Shown piece after piece: positions 25,525-36,876 of a stretch of DNA of 64,000 bases (position 1 is the stretch's first letter; every line of letters starts with the position of its first letter). The position numbers and the translations under genes are program-made. Below the pieces are notes generated by a model. It was not told the origin of the DNA. It searched no databases and saw nothing but the letters and a program-made list of their open reading frames with translations. This DNA comes from Loxodes magnus (Eukaryota; Ciliophora; Karyorelictea; Loxodida; Loxodidae): contig CAMPDV010000146.1 in the NCBI GenBank assembly GCA_946699065.1, positions 434,001-498,000 of the forward strand. Direction: 5' to 3'.

Positions 25525-26482
25525 TCACCAAATTAAGCAACTACAGTTACTATTAACACTATCTCCAAATAAAGAAATCATCTTGCTATTCTATTTCCTG
25601 TTTTTTCCTAATAAAGATCCCTTGTTTGAGTTTTAATCAAATTCAGCACTTTGAGATTCAATTAACTCTCCTTTAAATTTACGAATTTTTCCAAAATCGA
25701 ATCATTCTAATTCTTTGCTAGATTTAGTTGAGACTTCCTCTTCTTCTTTTAAAAAGATGCTTGATGATCTCTCTTTCAAGTCGCTTAATTACTTCATCTC
25801 ATATTCCATATGGCCTACAATCAGTTCTACATAAGCCTTTTTATTAATATACCCAAATTTTTCTGAAATTTATTGCTATCCTTCAACCAATTCATAGTTG
25901 CCACAATAAATTAGTGTTTTAGTTATACTCAAAGTTTATTACTACTAGTTCGATAAAAAGTACACTGCAAGTTATTAAACTATCTACTCTAGCTACCAAA
26001 AATTTAAGCTGTAATGGATAAAAATCTTACTTTCTGTCAATCTTGATTTCACTTTCAACTTTAAATTAGGGCAATTTACAGCAGATATCCAGTTCCAATC
26101 ATATTTCATTACTATAAAGCTCACAGAATATCTGAGTATTTTCAATTCCTTATTAAACAGACTCGAAAAAATTTTAATCTAGAATAGGATTCCTTTCTTA
26201 ATTGAAAATTTTAGTAGCTTTTATATTCAACCCATTAAACTGATAATATTACTCCATTGCTTCTCCTATTTTGGAACATATATACTAAAAGCTATCATTC
26301 TTAGATATTTCTACCAGAACTTAGATACTTAAATCTTCAAGTCAGATAACTTTAATGAATTCAAGCACAACAATTTAGCAGTTTTCATCTAGATAAACAT
26401 ATTATTCCTCTTCTTACTTTTTATTTTCCTTTTATCTCTCTATGAAAGTTAGACATGATTCTAAATCTTGAATTTTCTACAT
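25525..26482 (-). CDS. hypothetical protein, one 19-nt intron, 5' end unsure
   Basis: From the Met at 26482 the frame gives about 312 residues after removing a 19-nt intron at 25945-25963, ending at TGA 25525-25527. It has an acidic N-terminal stretch, a middle part with several Cys (FCELYSNE, LDICCKL), and a hydrophilic C-terminus (SSKELEWFDFGKIRKFKGEL) ending CSCLIW. The same frame continues upstream without a Met. A different frame from ATG 26682 (MNIDIKYQQIKSLISKAAKQ) looks coding, so a further intron near 26490-26600 is likely but I could not place it. Several TGA codons read as Trp. No family is recognised. The gene is likely real because of composition and the frame-restoring intron. 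Confidence 0.6.
25945..25963 (-). other. 19-nt intron
   Basis: On the minus strand it reads GTACTTTTTATCGAACTAG. Removal joins SLITCS to QQQTLSITKTLIYCG in a continuous frame. Confidence 0.65.
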
Positions 26483-27066
26483 AATATTAAATACAAGTCT
26501 CTTATAATTCACCTATAACTTAAATATGGAAAGCACTTATATTGCTATTTCTTATCTCTTTACCTTGCTTTTTTATTTTAAAATGTCTTATCCTATAAAC
26601 CTTTAAAGCTATCTACTCCTATTTGCTTAGCAGCTTTTGAGATAAGGCTTTTGATTTATTAATATTTGATATCTATATTCATTCTAAGTTAAGAAATTTG
26701 CTATATTAGATGTATATAAAGATAGATGGAAATTACTAATTTACTATCTATATACATTTTATTTAAGCAAGCTTAGCAAAGAAAATAAGAAAGAGCATTA
26801 ATCAAAGTACCATCGATTCTATAATTATATTCCCTAATACGGCTGCACAGCTAAAATAGTAAAATAGTGGTAGGCTAACAAAAATAAAGTAAAGAATGAA
26901 ATAAAATGCTAAGCATATAAGATAAGGGTAGATTTTACTGGATATAAAAGCATTGAAAAGCTATATGAATCAGGTATAACAGCTGGCATTTAAATAGTAT
27001 TCTAGTACAGATTTCTAATTTGAATGTTTCAAATATATAAGAAAATTAAGTTAATAATTAGTTAAA

Positions 27067-27762
27067 ATGTACCAGATCGATTACAATACAAATTTGCAAT
27101 TGCTCCTTCATGCTAATAAAATAGCTAGCGATGTGATACAGTTGCGTTAAAGAGGCATATAAAATGCTTAATTAGAAAATAAGCTTAAATAGTAAACAAT
27201 GGAACTTACTATTGGAGTTGATAATCTGTTCATTTAGTTTGAAAATCTGGAGAAATAGAATAAACTTTCTAAAATTGAACTTCAAAAGAAAAAGTCCGAA
27301 TTACTTAATTTAGAGCTCTAGCTTTAGTACTTATAGAAGCTTCAAAAGAGTGATTCTAGTATGAACTAGAATTCTTAGCAGGTAAGCTTAAATTAATTTA
27401 TAAGAATAAATAATTAGAATAAAATAACTAAGCGCAGAACCATTCTGATTTATAACTACTCACAGAACCAATTTAGCAAATCCAATAGTAAACTTAGCAA
27501 TTGGAAGAATTTTCCGAAGTAATACAAAGAATAAAATTAATTAGCTTTGATATGCATGACGAATTTGATCTTCATGTATAATTACTTAACAAAGTTGATT
27601 CAAACGTAACTTTTATTATTTTAGATTGATCAGGCTTCTGATAAAGTTAATAAGACAAATAAAAAATTAAGCAAGATTTTAAATAGTGCTTCAGTTTGCA
27701 AATTATCATGTGCTACTTGTACTCTTTTCACTTCACTCCTATGCATAGTTTTCTTTCTTTGA
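27067..27762 (+). CDS. Qc-type SNARE protein
   Basis: 217 residues after removing introns at 27382-27404 and 27606-27624. The N-terminal half is a predicted helical bundle rich in Leu, Gln and Lys. A SNARE motif follows (about residues 130-190), including DMHDEFDLHVQLLNKVDSN and, after the second intron, IDQASDKVNKTNKKLSKIL. A Gln (in HVQLL) occupies the likely zero layer. The protein ends in a Cys-rich tail anchor (CTLFTSLLCIVFFL) directly before TGA 27760-27762, as expected of a tail-anchored SNARE. Heptad pattern and tail fit the syntaxin-8/syntaxin-6/Bet1 (Qc) group, so it would act in vesicle fusion on endomembranes. Which Qc subfamily is open. Confidence 0.85.
27382..27404 (+). other. 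23-nt intron in the SNARE gene
   Basis: It starts GTAAGC and ends TATAAG. Its removal shifts the frame by two and joins the N-terminal helices to the frame carrying the SNARE motif. Confidence 0.75.
27606..27624 (+). other. 19-nt intron inside the SNARE motif
   Basis: It reads GTAACTTTTATTATTTTAG. Without it the SNARE heptads run on from KVDSN to IDQASDKVNK. This is the clearest intron in the window, because the protein motif fixes both borders. Confidence 0.9.
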
Positions 27763-28464
27763 TTTTAAAGGTAGTGAAGCCTTATTTAAATAGACATTTA
27801 ATTAATTTTAGATCTATAATTTTCCTTTGATTATAAGATTCTCTAACTTTTTCTAAGAAATTCCTAATTCCACTACCAATAGAATAATTATATTTTAAAA
27901 TAAGTAACCAAAAGGGTGTTTAATTATACTTATTACCATAAACCTTCTAGTTATTCATAGTTAGTTTTCAATCATAAGATACTTATTTATAATTCAAAGC
28001 TATTCTCTAATATAATATTTGATATTTTGAATCTAGAATATATATTTCTATTACTATCACTATTATACTATCCCTCTATACTTTATTAATACTATTCACA
28101 TTACTAAAATACTTATATAATATGTATCTATTTATAAACTTAAACTCTATTAAACTTATTTAAATCAAATTAGTTTAAAAGGTAATAAAATATTTTGAAT
28201 ATTTTCTGATTGAAGCATTTAAATAATGCAAAGTGATTCCTTATCTATAAGGCTAATACTAAGTAATCTGTATATCAGTAAGGCAACTTTATCTATTATA
28301 ACTCTATTACTGCGGTTTCTCAATCCTAGAGTTCTATAGAGCTTTAACTAATTAAGTAAATGATTTAGTTTCTTAAGGCTTAGATTTGTAGCAATTAGAT
28401 ATAAGAGAAAAGGTGATATTGTATTTAATTTCTTTCTTTTTAAATTAACAATAGCCTCTGAAAA
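27763..28464. other. AT-rich spacer between SNARE and CH-repeat gene
   Basis: An ATG at about 28228 opens a short readable frame, but it has no motif. Probably the upstream region of the CH-repeat gene. Confidence 0.4.
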
Positions 28465-31400
28465 ATGCAAGAGTAACTATTACTATACTGAATAAACTAG
28501 ATTAACATTCCTAGCTGCTTAGTTTGTAATTCAATTGCTTCTCTTAAGGATGGAGTTGCTTTGTCTGAAATAGTCCAGCAAATTTTCAAAGTAAAGATTA
28601 AATACGAACGAATAAACTTGAATGTTCAGAATTGTATTTAGAACCTATAAAACACTATTAACTGTATCAAAGAGAAGCTACCTTAATACACTCCTATCTA
28701 AGAAATATCAGGAGAAAATGCTTATAAAGTAAGTTTTTAATAGTTTAGAATATAGAATATCTAATAAGACTGTTAGAAATTGTAAAATAGCTACATAATG
28801 AATAAAAAGAAACTCAGTTAAGGAAATTATAGCTTTAGAATATAGTACAGTAAAAAACTACCTCAACTGTAACTGGAACTTAGCATTCCTAATAACTAGA
28901 TTCAATAAAGACAGATAGATCAAACGAATCTTCAATTTTAACAACCAGGATGAATAGTAACCAAAATAGCTTTAATACGTTAAAAAGAAATATTGAAAAT
29001 GACTCTTTTTAAGTAGAAACTCTAAAGATGACTTCTCATAAGAAGCATGAAAGTGATACTAGTATGTATCAGATTATTTAATAGAAAGATAACTAAAAGA
29101 ACTATGCTTAAAGTCTTAAAATGTACTCAGAAATCAATTCCAAAATATTCGATATGCAGAAGTTCTAGTAATAAATCTAGCAAAACTAGTTAAAAGAACA
29201 TGTTTAGCCTTAAGACTAAGATAAGAGTTAAAATCTAAACTTAAGCTATCAGTAAAATTTAAAGAGTCCTGTAACAAAAAATTAAAACTAAGGTATTAAA
29301 GTAACATAAATTAAGCAAATCAATGAAAATTACTAGAATCTATACTAAAACGAATTTCTATAGCTGAGGTAATATGAACTACTAGAGTGGCTGAAACACG
29401 ATCTTTGTATTATTAAATAAGTAGGCTTACAGGATTTCCCTGAAAAATGCATGTCTGGAGTTTTGTTTGCTTAAGTGGTAAACAGACTTTATGTGAAAAT
29501 AAAGCCTATAAAGGGAATTCAGTTATATCCCAAAAATAGAACTCAATGCTATTAAAATATCAATAAGGTACTAAACTATTTAAAGACTCTAGACTTTAAT
29601 TCCAAGTTTTTATGAAGCGAAAATTAAATTATCAAAGGAGATAATTAATGCTGCTGAGGACTTCTAAATGACATCTATAAGTATTTTAAATAAAAGCCTT
29701 CTCACTTCTAAAGCTTCTATTAGAAAAAGTAACCTGCCATTGAACAGCTAGATTAGAGCTGTTAGATTTTTCAGTAAAGTAAGATAGAGGATATTAATAC
29801 AACCGGCAGTGTTTCGTCTAGAGACCTAAGCTTATTTCAATAGTCAAGTAAGCAATTTGGAAATAATAGTAAGATCTTATAAATTGATAACTCTTCCTTC
29901 TTAAAGCAATCCCTAAACGACTCTTCAACTTTATCAACCTTCACTCCAAAAACAAATAAAACCTCAAAGAAACAGTGCAAGAGAAATAAATCAACTTCAT
30001 TCCTTAATTTGACTCCTTAGAAAAATGGCATAGATTTAAAAGATATGTAAGCAAACTCATCAAGAGCATCTTTGAATGTAAGTTCATAATAAATATAATC
30101 ATAAAATTCCTCAATGAACTCTCATAATTAATCAGTCTACATTTAGAAATCTTTCAAAAAATTGCTTAAGTAGAAAAAAATATCATAGTAGCAGATATAA
30201 AGAGTGCATAAATGACTATACAATCTAGGACTAGGTGATCTACTTATTTAAAGTAGCAAAAATGTTAATTTACTTAAAGATCCTATTAGAAATGGAATTT
30301 TACTTTTAGGTCTTCTGTAAAAACTTGAACATATCTAGTGAAAGTAGCTCATTTCCAGTAAATATAGAATATATAAAAAGCCTTAGAACTTGTAAGAAAT
30401 AAGGGAAAATATTTCATCAGCTTTATCTTTTTTTTCTTAGAAGAACCAAAATTTTCCAATTTAGATAATAAACGATTAAGAGTTAGTAATAAAGGGCGAT
30501 TAGAAATTCACTTGAAACTTATTATACACCATATAATCGTTTTATTGCTTCTATAATCAATCTTAGGAAATACTTAATGAAAGCAATATTAATGAAACTT
30601 TTGATAAGAATGCTCAGTATTAATAACAGTAGGAGATTATGCAATGACTAGAAGAACTTAATTTAATCAATACTTCATACTAAAGATTTTATGATGTCAT
30701 CAACTTATTCAAGGATGGATCCTTGCTATGCTAAATCATTTGCGAGATTTCGAATAAACAGCTAGTGGGATTTAAATTAAATGCTGTAAACGCAGAAGAA
30801 AGAACAAGAAATTTCAAAATGGCTTTAAATTATCTCAAATAGTAATAAAATATGAATCAGACTTATTTAAACGAAATTTATTACTAGGATATTATAAAGG
30901 GAAATGAAACAGTCATTTTTAGTCTATTATATGACATTATGTATCTACATTAAAAATTAAAAGAGTAGTAAAAAAGTACCAAAAAATCCTAGATATAAAG
31001 AACTTTTGTCTCCCAATTTTCTTAAGTATAAGAAACATAACTAAATGAGAGTATGTATGATAATTTGAATACTAGTAAAAATATATCCACAAAGCAACCT
31101 CTCAATAATTCTTAAATTACGACGTTGTAATCTAGAAGATCTTCTAATGGGTAATCCTTATCGTATTTATTCACTCCAAATCAAAATATGTCCAAAATTA
31201 ACACACCTAAGAATCTATCACAACTAAACTCTTCCAGGTTGAATGCTTCCAATCTTAATTCTTCCAGAGAAAATAGTAATCCAAATTTAAATTCTTCACG
31301 CTCAGTGTAAGGAAATTCTAGATACCAGTCATAAAACAATGCAATGAAGCATGCTCTACACTGAAATATTATTTAGAACCTATATATTTGATTAGACTCG

Positions 31401-32054
31401 CTTAATATCATATATCCTAAGGAAATGAAATTACATGATTAAGTAATTCCTGAGTTTTAAGATGGGTAATTTTAATTATTTAGAATTTTACTTTGTAACA
31501 TTGTTGAAAGCTTATTTGGAGTCTCCATAACCATTCTTCCGCCAGAAAATCAACACAAAAAGCTTAAAAACATACAAGCAGCGATAGAACATATTCAAAC
31601 AGTAAATTTTTAATAAGCAGAAACTTCCAAATTCTCTTAAAGAATAATATGACAGAATTTTGTAAGGTGATGGAAAAGTTATTAGATAATTACTACTTCT
31701 TCTCAAAAGCTTCTAGAAGAAAAAGAGTTAGAGCAATTTTAAGATAAACGAAATAAAAAAGCTAAATAAGCAATGATCCTTTATTACTTGAAATCTAGAT
31801 CATTAATTTATAATATTCATTTAATAAGCAGTAAGATACACCTATTGATATATTAAACTTTTGATAATAAGTGTTATATATAAACTTTAAGATTATGCAC
31901 CTAATTACTTAGTAAGTTGAGAATCTTTATCTAAAATATCATTAATTAAAAAAATCTTATTTAGATTCATTACTTCAAAAGAACTGCCTCCTTTAAATTA
32001 TGCAGTTCTAAAGCTTTTTCACTGGCTAGTATGAAATCACCTCTGTAATTTTGA
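28465..32054 (+). CDS. multi calponin-homology (CH) domain protein
   Basis: About 1189 residues with one intron at 28729-28748. Five CH-like modules, each opening with a Trp-Leu/Ile motif: YWINQINI (Trp 9), EWLKHDL (302), KWLYNLG (577), QWLEELN (721) and IWLDSLN (969). Several continue with the CH core (LKDGVALSEIVQQI; FKDGSLLCQIICEI) and close with the typical I.KGD/N......LL..I block (IIKGDNQCCWGLL, VIKGDQKFTWNLL, IIKGNETVIFSLL). Four of the five opening Trp are TGA, one is TGG. Linkers are long and rich in Q, S and N. CH domains bind actin or microtubules, so a cytoskeletal linker is likely. A possible second intron lies at 31662-31685 (24 nt). The 3' end overlaps the opposing methyltransferase gene by about 90 bases and may be placed too far downstream. 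Confidence 0.85.
28729..28748 (+). other. 20-nt intron in the CH-repeat gene
   Basis: It starts GTAAGT and ends GTTTAG. Removal joins the first CH module's ISGENAYK to NIEYLIRLLEIVKQL in one frame that then stays open for more than 1000 codons of sensible protein. Confidence 0.8.
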
Positions 32055-33043
32055 ATATCCTAGACACTATCAAATTAATGTAATTTAAATAGCAATAGCT
32101 CTCCAGATCATAACTAAGTCAAATACCGTTGAAATAATTGCTAATTTATGTCTTCAATTTTATATAAGTTTAAATTAAAGTAGCTCATAACTAAATTAAG
32201 TGTTTGCTTGCATTCTACTATATACTAATTTGTTGCTCATTTTTTTCCTCAGAACTCAAACAAAATAATTATTTGCTTTTTATTCTTTCTAATAACATTT
32301 TTGCTTCCATATATAGCCATACAATCTTAACTTTCTATATCAATCTTAATAAAGTCTATTTTCTTATTACTCTTTTAATGCAAATTATCTAAACTTTTAG
32401 TTTTAATCTATGTAGTTTTTACTACTTTTCCTCAATCTGATTTGTCACGCTTAGAACTATTATATCCGATTAAAAATGAAGTTCCAGTTTAAACTGTATC
32501 AGCATACATTTTCCAAGATTCAACGCTTGAAATAGCAATCTTTTTCAACTTAATATTAGATGCAAGTAGCTTTGACTAATTTAGATTTAAATGAATATTT
32601 TAATTAAATAGATCACTCTAACGATTTCCAATTTCATATGCAGTTATAGATCAATCTTAGCAATACTAACTCATAATATTTCCCATAACTATTGTGTGTA
32701 TACCAACATTACTCCCACATTCTATTACATTTTTAGACTTTCTTAGTATTCTAGAGTATAAACTAAATAGTACTGCATTTCCTTACTCCTAGCTAAATAT
32801 TTTATCCTGAGTTCAAAATTATTAGTATTCTTAAGAAGGAATATTAAACTTCAAAGTTGCATTGAACTACTAAATTGTAACTAAGCCTATGCTACTTTCC
32901 TGGCTTATTTATTTATTTTCTTTCTTTATTTCTTCAATATCTGTGCTATCAAAATATTTTTGATTTGAATAGTTCTTAAGAGTAAATATCAAGAATGTAA
33001 TTATCTATAAGACAACAATAAAAAAGATTAATTAAACCTTCAT
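31967..33043 (-). CDS. FkbM-type SAM-dependent methyltransferase, membrane-anchored
   Basis: 358 residues, from ATG 33043 to TGA 31967-31969. An N-terminal anchor (about 2-24, LIFFIVVLQIITFLIF) suggests a type II membrane protein of the ER or Golgi. The methyltransferase fold shows the SAM-binding loop VIECGSNVGIHT (106-117), the region KTKSLDNL, and the FkbM signature FIKIDIESQDCMAIYGSKNV (Asp at about 235). FkbM enzymes O-methylate sugars or related hydroxyl groups; the substrate here is unknown. TGA is Trp in several places, for example KSDWGKV and FEFWGKKW. It meets the CH-repeat gene tail to tail. A second member lies at 46534-48192 on the other strand; outside the core motifs the two differ strongly. 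Confidence 0.85.
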
Positions 33044-35172
33044 TTTATTTAATATCTAGCATATCTACAGAATTAGTATCAACTAAAGAAGTAACATCGC
33101 TTCAAGTCTAATTTTAATAATATGAATGACAGAGAATCATCATTCCTAATAAGATTATATATTGTCTAAGATATTTCATCTTTATCAAAATTTAGCTAGA
33201 ACCTGAGAAATAATAAAGTAATTTAGATAAGAGAAAATTATAAAGTAAAAGAGTAATAAAATATAGAGATAAATCTGCTTCTATTTATATACTCAACTAT
33301 CATTAATTTTAATTTAAAAGTAGCTTTAATAAAATTATATTATTTATAAAGAATTACTATTTAATCTTCGTTTTTTAACATTTATCTTTTGCTCTTTTTT
33401 CCTTTATTCAATACCCATGTAATTTTCTTCAAATATTAGGCATTTCTCAAGCAAGTTTTCTTAAATTGTTGAAACATCTAGGCTAAGAGATTAGAATATT
33501 TTATCTTTTAGAATTATTACTAAAAGTCACTAGAATAATAAAAAGTAAAAAGATAATACTAAAAAGCTTTAAGAAGACATAAAAAAGCTTTACTACAATC
33601 ATCTAGAAGAATCTATAGGATAAAATGAAAACAATATTGGCAAGTAAGTCAATCATCAAGAAAACGGGATAAGATTTAAAAAATGGACTAAGAATTAAAA
33701 TTTTTAATTTAAACTCTGACAATGAAAATCAAGGGAATGGGATTGAAACATAAAATATTGATGAAAATATTTTAATATCGTTAAAATCAATTATTTCTTA
33801 TAAATTTAGATACTTTCTTAACAGTGAATTTGATATTTACTAATTTGATACAAATTATTAAAGCGAGAAGCAATTCATGTAAATATGCTGAAAGAGAATA
33901 TAAAATAAAGTCACATTTAATTATATTTAAGAGTTGAATGCATAATAGATAATTTAATATATTGATACGATTCCAAAACAGTTAATTAAAAACAATTAAT
34001 CTATAAGCATAAAATATAGCTATAAGAGTTATTTCAAAAATTAAGTTTAGATAACAAAAATTGAAGCTAGAAATTAGAGGAAACAAAATAATAAAATTAA
34101 GATAATAATTTAATTCCAATTTTAAATTAGTTTTAAAGGAAAGCTTATTTATATAACGTTATAAGAGATTGATTATAAAGAATTGTTATAAGTTTTAATT
34201 ACTTTAATAATTATTAAGTTCTATTAATTATAATGCCTTTAAGATTAATATTTCTTTAACTTAATTTATAATATCAACTTCTATTAAAATTTAACTAGTG
34301 ATAAACTAATGTAATATTCAAGAAAATTGCTTACTTCTAAAATTTTTTAATAGCACTATATTTGTACTAAATCAATATCTCATCATCATCCTTATAATTT
34401 GTCTAATTTAACTATTTCTAATTAAAGTGATATAAATGTAATAAATCATCAATAAAGATGCATAAGCTAGCTAATTTAACAATTTTAGTTCTTATTATTT
34501 AGGGATTTAGGTGTAAACATAATATTGATGTTAGCTTGGAATTTTATTTAAATGAAAGCTTCTTTAATTTTTTAGTTATAATAAGTATAATACTTTGCTA
34601 CTAGAAGTAATCTTAGATATCATCTCTTCTATTCTTAGTTTATTTTTGATTCAATTAATTGATTATTATTGATCACCTAAATAACTCTTTCAAATTAATA
34701 GGTATAAATAAACTATCTTTATCATGGTTCCTATTTTTACTATTATAGAACTAAACTTTAATTTTTAGTAAGCGATAAGAATCCTTAGCAATGCTGAAAA
34801 TTAAAGCTTATAAATTAGATTAATTAACTAAAGTTAATAAGACTCAATATTATACATTTAGTTATACTTAATATAATCGTTATCCTATTAAGGTAAGCAT
34901 GTAAGAGAAATAGATAAACTCTAACTTTTTAGCTATAAATATGATGCTAAATATAGAAGAAAATAAAATAAGTAGAGTATTATCAAACTAGTAAGTCTAG
35001 TTTGCTTATTTTAGAGAAGTATAATAGACTTTTTTAATATATCTGATTAAGAAATTCTTAAACGATTAATCTGTAAGTTAAACTCTTAAACTATTAGCCC
35101 AATCTTCAAGATTTGCTTTAAGCTCAAAAGTTTAGCTTATAAAGCTTATCAAAGAAATATTTTATAAATTAA
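33044..35172. other. gene-poor region with one doubtful frame
   Basis: At 33625-34662 a plus-strand frame from ATG 33625 (start MKTILASKSIIKKTGQ) gives up to 345 residues, of which the first 170 look the most protein-like (EFDIYQFDTNYQSEKQFMQI). I recognise no domain, so it is not called as a gene. The last 25 bases before 35173 match the upstream flank of kinase copy B. Confidence 0.35.
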
Positions 35173-36876
35173 ATGGAGGCAAGCAATGAATAGCCAGATC
35201 TTAGTGCTTTAAAGTAATGCTAAGAATTAGGAATTTTGTTGGAATATGAACCTGACCATATTGCTTATGATAAAAAGGATTAAATTGGGGAAGGCGCAAG
35301 TGGGAAAATTTATAGAAGTAAAATATTTAAAAATAGTAAAGTTATAAAAGTAGTAAAAGGCAAAGATAAAATAAATAAATCTATACAAGGCCTTAAATTG
35401 CAAAGTTTTCTTAATCATCCAAATATTCTGTTATTTTAGGGTTACTGCTATACCAACTAAAAATTACATCTAGTACTTCCTTATTTAAGTAAAGGCTCAT
35501 TAATTAAATGCATCTAATCAATTAATAAATTAGAGTAAAAAGAGAAACAAAAGCTAAAATTAGAAATACTGATAAATATAGCAAGTGGATTAACCTTTAT
35601 CCATTAAAAGGGAATAATTCATTTAGATTTAAAGCCTGGTAATATTCTACTTGATGAAAATTATGTTCCCTAGATAGCCGATTTCGATTTTTCAGCAGAT
35701 TTAAAATCGAAAAAAATAATGAAAGCAGGCACTCAAGGATTTATGGCTCCTGAATAAAAAAACGAAAAAGAGATTCCTACACCAAAAGTAGATATTTATA
35801 GTTTTGGAAAAATAGCCTAATTCTTATTTACAGAAGATGAAGCAGATTAAACTCCACCTAATTTATACTTTTTAAAAAATTGTTATGAAGAAGATCTAAA
35901 TAAAAGACCTACTTCATTGGAAATTTGAATAAAATTAACATAATCTTATGAGTCAAAATATGGTTCAAAATGCAAGCCAGGTATATAAAAATACAGGAAC
36001 ACACAAACAGAAAAAGTAAATAATAACTTACATTTCTTTTATGCTTTTATAATAGCTTTATTTATCTGGCTTTTATTAATGACTCTCGTTTCTTAATAAT
36101 TCGATGAATACTATGCAGATAAATACTAATGTCGATAATTATTTTCTACTATCATAAGCTTAAAACTTTAAAACCATTGAATAGATTTTAATTTAGTTAT
36201 CTTTAAACTAAACTGGAACAATTCTATACTACAAACTATTTACAATTCTTTCGAAATTAAATTTTTATAATTATGAGAGATAGAGAGATATGAAAGCTAT
36301 TAAGATATTCCATAATGACTATAAGTTCTCGAGATTTACAATTAAAAGTTCGAATAGTTAAAGTAAAATCCATAATAGTTTGAAAATTACAAGTTATAGT
36401 TGAATGAGACGAAAAAATAAATAAGATATTTTGAAGAAATCGATTAAGTCTTTGACAAGAATGAATAATCAGGAAGAGCTAAAGAAAAATTTATAAGATT
36501 TCATAAGTTATGATATAATATTACCAATTTTACTTGCTAATATCCATCTTATATTCAGATTGGAAAATTTTAACTAACTTAAGATATGATAGATTTGTTT
36601 TAAGATGGAAAGCCATACAAGATAACTGAAAATTATTTGCAAGGAGGCTTTCCTTTATATAGATACAAGTGATTAAAAAACTAATACGATAACAGATTAA
36701 TAAGTAATAGTAGATCTCATGAAATATGAACTCCTTTAGGAGGACCAATTTTTTATTATGAATAAAGTTCTTATGATTGTAGTCCTTCTTTTTGAGAAAA
36801 ATTTTCCAATATGTGGATAGTCTAAAATTAAGAGATGCTAGATTTCTATTTTGATTATAGAAGTGCAAACTTTTGA
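35173..36876 (+). CDS. membrane-anchored protein kinase-like protein, copy A
   Basis: 567 residues, from ATG 35173 to TGA 36874-36876, the same length as its inverted paralogue at 7338-9041. The kinase domain covers about residues 30-265: glycine loop GEGASG (39-44), VIKVV with Lys59, active-site loop HLDLKPGN with Asp152 and Asn157 (Leu replaces Arg of HRD), DFD (170-172) instead of DFG, and APE (192-194). One hydrophobic segment at 288-307 (FFYAFIIALFIWLLL) is followed by a C-terminal domain with the signature TPLGGPIFYYE (from 520). Of the family here it keeps most catalytic residues and could be active. UGA is Trp at several codons that are TGG in copy B. The role is probably signalling at a membrane; the ligand is unknown. 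Confidence 0.87.
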
